Shown here in pieces: positions 47,016 through 58,950 of a DNA stretch of 64,000 bases. Within the stretch, counting starts at the first letter, position 1. The number at the start of each line of letters is the position of its first letter. The stretch is taken from contig NC_071355.1 in NCBI RefSeq assembly GCF_943734655.1, positions 9,776,768 to 9,840,767 on the forward strand, in the 5' to 3' direction. The notes beneath the pieces are model-generated. The model made no database searches. It had not been told where the DNA came from and saw nothing but the letters and a program-made list of their open reading frames with translations. The translations under genes and the position numbers were made by a program. This DNA is from Sabethes cyaneus (Eukaryota > Arthropoda > Insecta > Diptera > Culicidae).

Positions 47016-47849
47016 CCCATTAAGGTCAAAATACGGGATTACGGGGGCAAATACAGGGGCAACTTTGAGACCCAAAATATCGGTCAAAAGCAAGAAAATT
47101 AACTGACAGGCTAGTCGAGCAATTTGGCAGAACCTGCAATTCATAAATGAATTGTTTTGGAGGGTAGAAAACTGAAAAAGATAAACACTGTCAGCAGCTT
47201 AGTAGTCAATTGCTGACGACAATTGGGCTGACAGATAAACGAATAAGGGAATGTCATCTTGGTTGGACCGCCTTTCGGCATTCGCTCATAACTTCCGTTT
47301 CAAAAGGAATTTTGGAAATCTAAATACATCGTTGCAAAGTTCTAAGGATAAGGTATATTTATGAAAAATCTTGAACTGATTATTTGAAAAATAATAATGT
47401 TTTAAACTTGTACAGGGGTTAGACAAAATGATCGGGACAGGCAATTTTAACGAAATTCAAAAGGCCATAACTTCTACAAAATTGGACACTTTTAGATGAA
47501 GCCACTTCCATTCGACTAGAAAATTTTTCTAGTTTTTCCAAAATAATTCAAGATTGGCAATGGCCAGCGGACACCGGAGATATTCCGGGTTGTTTTGGGG
47601 TATATCAAAAACTGATTTTGTCATCGCTTGTATTTTTTTCTGTCATCTGTCATGAAAATTTTTTAATATTCATTTTATCGTAAAACTAGATTTCATTTCC
47701 AATCGATTGGTGAAAAAAGAACGTCCAATCGATTGGTGAAAAAAGAACGGAAATCCGACGAGAAACAACCGAGATATGGCCATTTTAATGAAATCAGTTC
47801 TGCAAGTGCTGCCAGCAATGTCCTACCTGCTACCTTCATGACCAACTAC
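47016..47849. other. Transposon ends, unassigned
   Basis: A possible transposon terminus, ACAGGGGTTAGACAAAATGA, starts at about 47412; no matching inverted end was found. Two tandem copies of CCAATCGATTGGTGAAAAAA lie at about 47700-47748. Confidence 0.35.
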
Positions 47850-48389
47850 TCATGACAAACAGGAAAACTACGGACATTAAACCCTACATTACCATGAATT
47901 AAAGGACAGCCCAAAATACACAAATCAGTAGCGGAAATGCGGGAAATAATCACGGCAATCGGATCACCCACGGAAAAGATTGCCAAGTGGTTGGTAACCG
48001 AGTTCCAAAGAATGCCAATAATATTCCCGAGCCGTACTGACAGGAGCACACGAGAATTCGTAGAACACCTAAAAACATCGGGAGAACTAGCAGAAGACGA
48101 CATGATGGTCTCTTTCGATGTTATGGCCTTATTCCCAAGCGTCCCGGTGAAAGAATCGGTAAGCCTCTTGGAAGACTCGCCATTGAAACAACATGAGGAC
48201 AACACATGGAGAAAAAAGGTGGGAGGTTATCTAAAGCTGACACGTTTGTGTATGAAGGAGAACTACTTTACATTCAGAGACAATTATTACAAACAATTCA
48301 AAGGTGCACCGATGGGCAATCCATTATCACCGTTCCTGTGTGAACTATTCATGGCGAACATTGAAAGCAAGCTGGAACAAAACCAGGTA

Positions 48390-49345
48390 GGGGAAGGGCA
48401 GTAAAGACGGACACTGCGGGAAAGACGGACACTTATCATATTTCATAAACAATAATTTTTTGAAGCAAACCAATGATGGGAAATGTTTCTATAGACTGAA
48501 TAAACACTTTTGAATTAAACTGCCGATTTCTAGCAGCGCAGCTGTCAAATTTATAAGCAAAACAAAGAAAAAATGCCTAAATACGCTAACCGATGTAATT
48601 TTGTGTGTGAAGAAAATAGCTGGTAAATGGTTAAAAAGCAATACTTTCGTGCTATATCGACGACATTACGTTAGTTTAACCCTTCACTGAATGTCCATTG
48701 GAAATCTAGTGAATTTTTGAATATTCAGTAAAAAGTTATTAAAGTTTGAAAAAATGGTATCCAAGTCGGGAAAGACGAACACCCGAAGGTAGGGAAAGAC
48801 GGACACAAAGATTCCGTACTCATTTTGCCTAACAACGATTTAAATTGCAAATACTTGCATATTATACATGTAAAAGTATCCAGAAGTCATTTAACAGTTG
48901 GAATAGGCCAACTTTTAGAAACGATTAATTCATCACCAATTAAAATATTGAAGATTATAAAAGGGAACCATTTTATTTCCTCGCTCAAAGGGGGAATTGG
49001 GTAGGGGGTTTTTCCAAGCCAATTCTTTCCTAAATACATGATGAAATATGTTAATCTTTCTTAATACTGATAATTCGTCGGCGCGTGACACCTTTTCGCG
49101 AGTGTCCGTCTTTCCCATATCAAGTGTCCGTCTTTCCCGCCCATGCGCAGAAACTCTGATTTATACATAATGTTTATAATATTAAAAAAAGTATAAATTT
49201 TGGAAGAAATTTTCTAGTACACGCTGTAACTTTATTAGACAGAGACTTAAAGTTTCAGTTTGTATGAAAATTGCAATCAATACAGTTATATTTGAGTAGA
49301 TATTGACTCTTGACCTTAAGGTGTCCGTCTTTACCGCCCTTCCCC
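48390..49345. mobile_element. 956-bp TIR element in the Penelope-like RT
   Basis: Left GGGGAAGGGCAGTAAAGACG; right reverse-complemented GGGGAAGGGCGGTAAAGACG; TA on both sides (48388-48389, 49346-49347). The RT reading continues from ENQ-type residues to PKRWWRYVDD once it is removed. Copies of AAAGACGGACAC recur subterminally (48409, 48425, 48789; inverted at 49103 and 49124). No transposase. Confidence 0.93.
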
Positions 49346-49433
49346 TACTCCCAAAAAGATGGTGGCGATACGTCGATGACCTTTTCAGCATAATCAAAAA
49401 GGGAGAACTGGAAACCATTCTAGCAGCCATGAA

Positions 49434-49861
49434 CAGTGTTGCCACATGTTCATCTGTACTGAAAGGTAAAAAAACCTTTTTCATCTGTACTTTTGCTTTC
49501 AAAAATCTGTACCAAAATCTGTACCACTAAGTTTGTTTGTTACATAGGAAAACCTTGTTTATTTACTTTAAAAAATATAAAAATCGCAAATTTCTGATTT
49601 TATGATAATATTTGTACATATTCTTGCTAACCTTAAGGACAGACACGTTTTGTTTTGTTTGCGTTCATGTCAAGAGGTGCTCCTCTATTGATTTCCAGTA
49701 ACAAAACTGAAATAAAAAAAATAGTTTTTGACACCCAAAAAAATCTGTACCCATCTGTACTTTATGACAAAAATCTGTAATCTGTACCGTACAGAATCTG
49801 TACCAAAAAAATCGGAAAAATCTGTACTTTTACAGATAAATCTGTACATGTGGCAACACTG
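49434..49861. mobile_element. 428-bp hAT-type MITE in the Penelope-like ORF
   Basis: Ends CAGTGTTGCCACATGT and ACATGTGGCAACACTG are perfect inverted repeats, flanked by the 8-bp duplication GCCATGAA (49426-49433, 49862-49869). An 8-bp duplication with CAGTG-type ends is the hAT signature. The ATCTGTAC motif and its variants repeat about ten times in the two subterminal regions. Confidence 0.93.
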
Positions 49862-51140
49862 GCCATGAATGGCACACACAGGAACATACACTTCACAAAT
49901 GAAATAGAAAAAGATGGAAAACTTCCTTTCTTGGATATCGTTTTAATCAGACAAATTGAAAGCACAAAAACAGAAATTGAAATTTACAGGAAGCCCACGA
50001 ACACTAAACGAGTTATACAGCTCATCTAACCACTCCCACCAACTCAAAATGGTAGCTTTCCATCACATGATACATAGGATGGAAACATTACCGCTAAGTG
50101 AGTTAGGGAAACAAAAAGAATTGACACAAATTTTGGAAATTGCCAAACTGAACGGATACAAAAAAAGCCCAATCCAGAATATTATTGCCAAGAAAAGAAG
50201 AGACGCACACAAAAAATCACTCATAACACTAACACCAATAACACCAGAACTTAAGAGAGTAGCAGTAGAATACGACGGAAACATTACACGCCCTCTCCGT
50301 CAAAAAATGAGGAAATTTGGAGTTGACCTAGTCTATACCAGTCGAAACAACCAGCTCAAAAGTAAGTTGGGATCAACTAAAGACGCGCGATTGAAGAACA
50401 TAGGAAATCCGGGATTTATAAAATCAGTTGCCCACACAGCGAAAAGGTCTACATCGGCCAGACTAGAAGAAATCTGCAAACACGCACTAAAGAACACTTG
50501 GCAGAGGTAACAAAAGCATCAAGAGATGCCGAGAAAGGTCTGACACACCATTTTAGATCAAAAGTGGCTGAGCATATCTTCAACGGCAACCATCCGCTGC
50601 CCATTGACAACGCAAAGGTAATAAACAACTGCTCTGCCTGGAAAATGGATGTAACGGAGAGTTTAGAGATTTACAAGAGGTGCTCCTCCACTTTACTAAA
50701 CAAAGACTCTGGAAACAGTTATTCTTGGCTTTTAAAATATGTGCCAAAACACAGACATACAGAGACACACTCAGACGCAACAACCTCTAGTTAAAAAGCT
50801 TCGCTCTCTCTCTCCTTTCTCAGATCCCGGTTTCACATTATTCGCATAATTCCATTGGGCTTTTTCAGGTTTTCCTTAATTTAATTTTTTTAGATTTCAA
50901 ACTTGCAATAGAATTAGTTTACAATAGAATTAATTTACCTACACCAACTGTGTATGCCTACACAGGTAGCCTTAAGCAAACATTGCATCCGTTTACCAAC
51001 TCTAATTTTGTATGTATACCCACACATAGATTACGCAACCTTAAGCTCCTATGAAAACTGTAAAATTGCTTTGGCTAATTTAGTTCGAAAACAGACACTG
51101 AGGAAGCCTGCAAGTCGTTGGCGAAAAAAATATGCATAGT

Positions 51141-51899
51141 AGAATTAAATTGGATAAGATTTCTTTTCATTTAATTTCAAGGAATAATTTATAATTAGGT
51201 AATAAATTTGTGACAAGTCGAAGAAAAGCAACACAAATCTCTAGGATCATAGCACTAGCGTGACACAGGTGTCGTATTTTCACAGCTGGCTACAAAGTCT
51301 GTCTAATAAAGATAGATCAGGTTCCGAAAGCCAACGTAGTATGGAGAAAGATCTGATCCCTAGTAGCACACTTTTGTAATTTCTGGTTGCTGCAACCTAT
51401 TTATGACTGAAATTAGTCATTAATCGGTTACCACAACTAGATTATAACAACTGTCTAGTAGGGATTTGTCTTCAATGTCTGTTATTACAGAAATACAAAT
51501 GCCTAGGTTTGATAATAACTCAAGTAATCAAATTATCAATGTTGACAAATACCAAAATTTGATGGACGTCATTTTTGATATACCCCTTAATGTCTTAGCG
51601 GCCTCTTGTGAAATTATTCATGCATTCGGGCTTGTGCTACATTCGGGCTACTGTTGCATTCGGTATAGTGCCCGTCGGGCTAACGGTATTCGATCTAGTG
51701 TGATATAACCGGTTGCCCGTGGCTGTCAAGTAAACTGATTGAACTAACTAGCAGATGGTATCCCCCCCCCCCCATGGGGAGTAATAGTTTCGTCCACACT
51801 GGTTAATAAATGTAATTTTTGTCAGTTTCAAAATTTTACTGTTATTTTCAAAATAACCGGAAAATGACCACCAAAATCACCAAATCAGACAGAACGTTT
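51141..51899. other. Intronic spacer with SINE-tail-like segment
   Basis: 51245-51360 contains GGCTACAAAGTCTGTC and AATAAAGATAGATCAG, similar to the SINE-like sequence at 63190-63225, suggesting a related short retroposon tail. 51600-51700 has repeated ATTCGGGCT/ATTCGGTAT phrases. C-run of ten at about 51763. Confidence 0.4.
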
Positions 51900-54795
51900 T
51901 GATCTACTGTCATCACTTCTTAGACATAATTGACGTCAAATTCTATTGGAACTCACTTGAAGCTACGCTGCCGGAAGGGGACGAACTGGACGAAGCCCCT
52001 CTCGAGAACTGTTGGAACACCATCAAAATAGTCATTAACGTTGTAGCGAAGAGCTACATATCGGACATATGGGATGGAGGAACGGTTTGTGGAAAGACAC
52101 AAACAGAATAAGATGCAGCGAAACCAAACCTACCGGGAGAAAAAGCGCTACGTGGAAGAGCAGAAGTATGCGGAGTTGGAGCGGTTGCATCGTTCGCAGG
52201 AAACGCGAGTTCGACTAGACACTAAACGAATTTGTGGGAATTTATCAAACCGGCTTTGTTGAAGGACGGTCAACAGCGGATCAAATATTTACACTGCGGT
52301 AGATTCTCCAAAAGGAACGTGAATACAGAGTTCCCACGCACCATTTGTTCGTTGACTTCACAGCCGCATATGATACCATTAACCAAAAAGAGCTATTGAA
52401 AATCATGAACGAGAACAGCTTCCCCAGGCAGCCTATTAAACTGATTTAATCTACGGGGGATAGTACACATTGCTGTGTTCAGATTTCGAGTGGATTGTCT
52501 GGTTCATTCGAATCACACAGAGGGCTTTGTCAAGGTGATGGGCTTTCATGCCTGCTGTTCAATATAGTGATACAAGAACGAAGAACGACCTTCAACAAAT
52601 CCAGTCAATTCGTCTGCTTTGCCGATGATATGGATATCAGCAGTAGAACATCTGTGGTGGTGGTTGAATAGTACACCAGACTAAATCCGTTTTTGCTGAC
52701 AAATCCGCATCTGATTCTGAGGCTGTCGTCGCTTCTGCTGGTGTTCCTGTTGACCTCAGTACGTTCGAGATAACCCCAGTTATGATTTTGTCAACTGCTA
52801 AAAAACTCAAACGTTCGTGCTGTCCTGGACCTGATGGTATTCCAGCTGTAGTTTTCGCCCGTTGTGCAGTGGCGCTAGTGGAGCCTTTGTGCCTTATCTT
52901 CAATAAATCATTGGAGCATGAAAAATTTCCGGATATCTGGAAAGAGTCATTCATGTTTTCTGTGTTCAAAAGTGGCGATCGTCGGAATGTTCGGAACTAT
53001 CGTGGTATTACTAGCCTTTCTGCTGGATCCAAGCTGTTTGAAATAGTAGTGAGTAATTTTATCCTCGCTAGACCAAAATGCTGTATCTCTACCGACCAAC
53101 ACGGATTTATGCCTTGTCGATTCGTAAGCACAAACCTCATGGATTTCACGTCCACCTGTACATCCTACATGGAACCTACATGGAGGAAATGACTCAATTC
53201 CTATTTATGCGGCAGAATTCTACGTGTGCAGCTCGACTCCTGTTTCTCTTCCCAGTTCACCAACTGCTCGGGTGTCCCTCAAGGCAGCAACATGGGACCT
53301 TGCCTGTTTGCGTTGTTTTTCAACGATATTGCGACGCTGCTTGGAGTGGGATGTAAACTGATGTATGCAGGTGATCTGAAATTATATTCGGTGATTCGTT
53401 CTATAGATGACTGTGTCCGGCTGCAGAGGCTTTTAGATTTGTTTGTAGATTGGTGCAGGAAAAACTGGCTTGTGATCAGCATCCCGAAATGTTAAGTAAT
53501 GACTTTCCACCGCATTGCCGGTCCAATCGTCTAAAACTTTCAAATAAATGAGCCTGTACTCACTAGACTTGACGAAGTTATCGACCTTGGGGTACTGCTT
53601 GACGCCAAACTCACGTTCAACTTGCATCGTACCACTGCAATAGCAAAAGCTTCTCTACAATTAGGTTTCATCGCTAAAGATTTGTTCATTAGTACGTCCA
53701 CTAATTGAAAATGCATGCTTGGTATGGTACCCTTACCAGCTGGCATGGAATCTGCGCATCGAACGAGTTCAAAAACGTTTTGTGAGGCTTGCGTTGAGAG
53801 ATTTACCTTGGCGTGATCCAGCAAATCTACCGCCGTACCCCGACAGATGTCGTCTCCTGGTTCTCCAGACACTCGAGCATCGTAGGAAGGTTCAGCAAGT
53901 AGAGTGTGTGTGGCGAAGATATTAAATGGCGAGATCGATTCACCGACAATCCTGTCTGTCTTAAACTTTCGTGCGTCGCAACGCTCTCTCCGACCGACGA
54001 TTACTGCAGTCGCGATTCCACCGGACAACCTTTGAAACCTTACGAACCAAGAACTGCCTGCATTCGAACTTTCTCCGCCGTTGAAAACCCGTTTTAAGTT
54101 CAACGAACCGTCGTATAAGTTTGCACAAAAATTAAATGGCGTAAGATTTTTATGAACAGAACATGACTCAGATTATTCAATGAGACATTTTTGTTAGTTG
54201 AATTTTCATTAAACAAATAAACAAATAAACAAAAGCGCGAAGCAGAAAAGATCGGGCTAAAGGTAAATACGTTTAAAACAAAGGCCATGCTGGGCGGCGG
54301 ACCGAGACCGACCGACGCCGCTGGGGCAGTACTATAATAATCGACGGCGAGAAGTTTGAGGTACGCGCATGAAACATGGACAATGCACGAGGAGGTCCTG
54401 TAAGTTCTCGGAGTTTTCTAAAGACGAGTGCTAAGAACAAGCTTCGTCGGCGTACAAGAGAACGGACTATGGAGGTGGAGGATGTACCATGAACTCGCAC
54501 AACTCAATGGTAAACCCAGCAGTTTAGTTCAAAAGGTGGCTAAAGCTGAACGGTTACGCTGGACAGGGTATGTTGCAAGAATGCCAGACAACAACTATGC
54601 TGCAAAGATGGTGTTCGCTTCAAATCTGGTAGAAATAGGACGACCAGAGGCGCAGCGAGCAAGATGGTTAGACCAGGTCGATCGAGATTTGGGGGAGAGT
54701 TCGCGGTGTCCAAGGAATTGGAGAATGAAAGACCACAACCGCGTAAATTTGAGAAACTTTGTTCTTAAGGCTTTGTCTTAGGAGGGCTAGCCACC
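51900..54795 (+). mobile_element. LINE G, split by a Jockey-like LINE
   Basis: The plus-strand copy occupies 51900-52685 and 54235-54795. First part: connector MQRNQTYREKKRYVEEQKYA, RT pieces YQTGFVEGRSTADQIFT, HHLFVDFTAAYDTINQKEL, SHRGLCQGDGLSC, FNKSSQFVCFADDMDIS. Second part: NTFKTKAMLGGG, then HELAQLNGKPSS, RWTGYVARMPDNNYAAKMVF. Comparison with 31064-31545 shows GACTAAA|GCGCGAAGCAG is contiguous without the insert. Stops and a deletion near 52200-52240 make it dead. Confidence 0.88.
52686..54234 (+). mobile_element. Jockey-like LINE nested in LINE G
   Basis: 5'-truncated RT: RSCCPGPDGIPAVVFARCAV (about 52812-52870), NVRNYRGITSLSAGSKLFEI (52985-53045), ISTDQHGFMPCRFVSTNLMD, SGVPQGSNMGPCLFALFFND (53265-53325), then YAGDLKLY where YADDLKLY is expected, so the catalytic box is damaged. 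The 3' end is a run of AAATAAAC repeats (54210-54234), as expected for a LINE tail. The host LINE resumes immediately after. Confidence 0.9.
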
Positions 54796-56988
54796 TAAGT
54801 AAGTATTGTACTGGTCAGAAGAACACAATGAGTCATCGTCAGGAACGGGTATAATTAGAGATAGTACTGGCAATGAGGAACGAGTGGATAGAGTAGAGCA
54901 AACGTTGAAGAATGGTAAACCCCCAAATTACACACAAGCACGCATGAAATTAATCAAGTAGGGTTTATTTCTAATTCCCGTCGTAGTAAGTAAAGCCATT
55001 CTAATTTTCATCATTTGTTGGATGGATTTAATGAATACTCCAATATTTCTTGTGCTGATTTGACTAAAACACACTTGCCTGCCGATCCGTGAACTTTGAA
55101 ATCACTGAAAAACAAATATTAAAGCATATTTTTTAAATTACGCAACTGACTTTATTTCTTAAATTCGTCGTACCATTCTAAAATGCGTCCATCAAAATTT
55201 TTCATCGTCCGAACTAAAAATCACAACAATGCTTGCGAAGCTAACGCGCACGTATTTGTGTAAGACGGCATGACAAATGTTATTCTGCAAAATTTCTGCA
55301 GGTCAGGCAAGTTTTCCTGGCTGTAGAATAACGACAATGCCTTGCATGAGTTATTTTCATTTATGAATGACGGAAATTAAAACGATTAGTCGACATTTTC
55401 TTTTTCGTTGCACGAAAAAACGTCGAAAATTTGGCTGGTAGGACTTCTTTAATGATAAAAAGCATTTCAATAGATCTCAGCTCACTTTGATTGATCGCGT
55501 ATGATAGACAATAAACTAAAATATTAGGGAATAACTAGTTTTGCATTGTGTGTTATAAAAATGCTGATATTTTTAATAATTTGTGTTGGATAGGACGGGA
55601 ATAGGTAATTACGGCGAAGCAGTAACATACCTTACCTTAGTAAATCGTGCGTGCTAGATGTAACGCTTTTCAACAACGTTTGCGACTGGTGATTAAAGCA
55701 GAGTGAGAAAAATGTGAATTGAACTAATTTGGGCTAAAGGTTGTCTAAAGGTTGGGCTAAAGGATCTACTTTACACGACATACCCTCAAAATTTATGCAT
55801 GCGTCTTATTTCTGTGACCATTTACTTTACTGACAGTTATTACTACTCACTCTGTACTGGTCAGAGGAACGCAATGAGTCCTCGCCAGAAACGGGTATAA
55901 TTAGAGATAGTACTGGCAGAGATTTTACTTTTTAAATTTGCTATGCTCGTCACTTAACTGTCCACAGCGAAGTCAGATTGTCAGATTGTAGACAACCTAC
56001 GAAAATTTTTGCATTTCACCCCGATCTAATTGGTTTTTAGACTAGTTGCATCAAAATCTAACAAAAATAAATGAAGATAAAGCAGCTGAAAGCGTGATCG
56101 TACTTATCACAATTTTTGATGTCAGGGAACGGACCGGTCAAGGTAAACATAAAAAATGGCAAGCAAGCTTCGTTTAAAGCATAATTAAACATTCAGTCGG
56201 GCAATGTTCTTTCATGTTCAAGCGTCAGCGCTATTATTCTTTTGTTCTCGAGGGGTGTTGTCGTTTTTCTGAAGTGTAAACAACCCGTCTTTTTTGCTCC
56301 GAACTGTATCGACTCTTGTGCCAACACAAAGCTCCATTCGTGGGAAGCTTTCCAGCCACTTCCCAGCCTCATTTGAGGAAAAGTGCATAAGTGAAAAGAG
56401 CGTGTAAAATGCAGTTTGACAACGATTGGAGAAATTGAATTGAAGGCGGAATTAAATTAAGATCGGTTTCAATTTTGAGAAAAGCTTACTTACTTACTTA
56501 CTCATACATCATGCAACAAATTCCAAATTTAAATTTACAGTTTGGGTGTGACTGTGATTGAGTTTTGCAAATAATAACAAACTTAATGACTGAACACAAT
56601 GTTTTCAAATTTTTAGCTCATTTTGCAAATCAAAGTAAACAAAAATGTGGGGTTTCACCGGTTCGTAGCTGCGAATATCTCACCCTACTAAACGAAAACC
56701 GTCGCCTACTCGGAGCAAACAATAGAAATAAAAACGAAACTCTCATTAGGCATTCATCGAACATCAATCCAACACCACCGACAGGACAATCGAGATCGGC
56801 ACCTACTCATACATATTGCAGAACACAAAAAAAAGTCAACATTTCATTGATCCCAAATGTGTTTGTTGCTGTACGCACATCGTCGTTCGCACATCGGCCA
56901 AAGATCAAAGACCGGGCGGGCCGGGCCGGTGACTATTACCGGTGCCTTGTTTGTTGTTGCACTGTACATTACATTGTGTATGACTTAC
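54796..56988. other. Intronic repeats near the distal formin exon
   Basis: Contains a roughly 70-bp direct repeat (TACTGGTCAGAAGAACACAA-type) at about 54807-54876 and 55854-55922, bracketing the 190-bp repeat copy 2 (55329-55518). The remainder is AT-rich and unassigned. A repeated CTTACTTACTTACT tract lies at about 56486. Confidence 0.55.
55329..55518 (+). repeat. 190-bp dispersed repeat, copy 2
   Basis: Same-orientation homologue of 12284-12476, beginning ACGACAATGCCTTGC and ending near GCGTATGATAGACAA. Non-coding. Confidence 0.8.
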
Positions 56989-57136
56989 CTGTCGCAGTAT
57001 CGCATAGAAGACATCAAGATGCGAATTTAAATTTATTCCGTCGGGCCCTTGCAGGCTCTGTGACTCGTCGCATTCTCGCTGCTCGTCGAACACGTCGATT
57101 TGCACTCCAATGTCCGGCACGTTTCTGGCATTACGC
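56989..57136 (-). CDS. form3: Distal upstream exon of the formin (end of DID region)
   Basis: A 148-nt exon between acceptor TTTTGTAG and donor GTAAGT on the minus strand. It encodes RNARNVPDIGVQIDVFDEQR and then SLQGPDGINLNSHLDVFYAI plus LRQ, ending in phase 0. This corresponds to the INF2 inhibitory-domain stretch EELLRVCDGINMNSHQEVFA, and it joins directly to VAGTPQEIPFLSILQHLLQI at the start of the exon at 42762. The match, splice sites and phase together place it in the same formin gene, 14.2 kb upstream. Earlier exons (the bulk of the DID) are not found between 57137 and 64000 and probably lie beyond the window. Confidence 0.85.
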
Positions 57137-58950
57137 CTACAAAATGAAAAAAAAAGAATCCAATATTCACATCACTTAATACCGAATGTAATTTTGCTAA
57201 GCGAATAAAAATTATAAATAAGCTCTAAAATGCACCGTAATGAACAATAATTGATGATGCCGGATAGCGTGACTTTAAATGGGCTCCAATTCTGCTGGAT
57301 TTGAGTACGAATGTGCTTTTTTTTAAATTGGTGGATGTATGGCGGTGGCTGCTGTACGAATACCAAAAATTTACCACAAATCACGCAAAGTTCGCTCTCA
57401 ACTGTTGGAAAATCGTACGCCAAGGCTGGAGAGCTTTTTCCTACATAGCTCGCTCAGCTCCTGAACGATATTCATAGTTGTCGCTTTTGATGGTTGTTTG
57501 CTAAAGTAAAACCTTCTGAAATATGCAGTCGTTAGTTTTTCTTTCCCCCTTGTGCTTGCTGATTGAATCGGACGGAAATGGGGCGGAGGGACTGTATCAC
57601 CTCACCAAGAAACTGTGAGCATACTCTGGCTTGGTCAAGTGTGAATGTTTCTATCAATACAAGATTTTTCACATTAAACAGAACGAGAACAAAAAAACAC
57701 TACTTCTGTGAATTATTCAGCAGAACTATCACTGTCAAGGGGGAAAACTTAATAATAAATCGCTGCAGGTTCTTTTTCATAATCCTTTTGCAAGCTTGGG
57801 ATAATCTTTTTCCTCGTCGCTTCTACCTTGAACGTAGCACCGGAAGGGGTGAATCTACTAGTTTTCCAGCCGAGAAAGATTACGACCATCCTTCAGAATC
57901 ACTATTGCACTTTTGATTCTATGTGAAACACTACCAGTTCTTCGATTAATGGGAATTTTCAAGCCGAAAAAGTGAAAGTGTAACTAACTGCCTTAGCCTT
58001 TTGCTCCACGATGGGAACTTTTCCCTAGAGCTAGGCTCAGGAGCAGCTATAGAAATGGGACTATTTTCGCATCACGTCGGCACTCATGTTCTCCTTCTCT
58101 CTTCCTCTGTCTCTATAACCATGCCGAGAATTGTGATAACTATAACTACATTTATATGCCTACAATTCAAGCCCTCTACCAAATGGGAGTTAACCCATTG
58201 AGAATGGATCAAGCGTTTGGTGACGTTCGCGAAGCTTTCGTATTGCATGCTTTTCCGGTGGTGAGGTACAGGCAGTGGGCGATATTGTGAACGATTTAAA
58301 TTCATTTTGGCACTCCTAAGACAGTCCGATTGAAATTGAAATCTTTTTTTTATGTTTTTTCGTGGAAATCAATATTTTGCGTAAACACCCGTTTGAAAAT
58401 TCTAAATGACCATTTTCATTAATGCCTCTCTTCCCCGTGCATAACAGTAATCGACTGTTGAGTAAGTTATATTCACAAAAATACATTCATCGTATTCCGA
58501 TAAAACGAAAGAATGAAGTGAAAACCATTTCATGAATATTATTATTGTTTTGAGCATAAAAACTGCTTTTGGAATCTCAGAAATCAATGGTCCATGCTTG
58601 AACCTTAACACTGGCATAGATTAGTAGTTTGATGACGGATTGGAGAGTGCATCATGAGAAATCAATAACTCCTTACCAAGAGTTGGCATAGTACACGGGA
58701 GTAAATGAGGAAGCGCAGTTCAACTGATACGAACGCTTCTAGTAAACTAATAGACGTAGAATTGGAACAGAAAATAAACTCCGAGCGTCTAGCGAAGGGT
58801 AAAGTAGACCCAGTTTCTTTAAATGTGTCCAGCGGTCCAAAGCATTTGCACTCAACTATCTTTGTTGCAATGGTTACCGTCCGTTGGAGATACACATTCG
58901 TCCTTTTCGAACCTGTATTTTGTCTTCCGCAAATTTTTCAACCCAATCCT
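57137..58950. other. Probable further formin intron, no exon recognised
   Basis: AT-rich, with minus-strand frames (58084-58305, 58402-58617, 58662-58895) that do not resemble formin DID sequence. A plus-strand frame beginning MRKRSSTDTNASS (58705) is hydrophilic and unassigned. Confidence 0.35.

Larger units (their letters stand above)
47850..51140 (+). mobile_element. Penelope-like element with GIY-YIG endonuclease, twice interrupted
   Basis: The coding parts are 47850-48389, 49346-49433 and 49862-50795. RT: MVSFDVMALFPSVPVKESV (about 48105-48160), FKGAPMGNPLSPFLCELFMA (48300-48360), then after the first insertion RWWRYVDDLFSIIKKG (YVDD box, about 49362-49410), and after the second IHFTNEIEKDGKLPFLDI. 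After a frameshift near 49960-50440, the GIY-YIG domain reads GIYKISCPHSEKVYIGQTRR (about 50410-50470) with EHLAEV downstream. This RT plus C-terminal GIY-YIG order is diagnostic of Penelope/Poseidon-type elements. The 5' part is missing. The tail to about 51140 includes CTGAGGA (51098) and GAAA (51123), spaced as in a hammerhead core. Confidence 0.92.

Noticed and set aside
57172..57423. Candidate additional formin exon
   Set aside because: Translation lacks similarity to the INF2 DID and has no well-placed splice sites.
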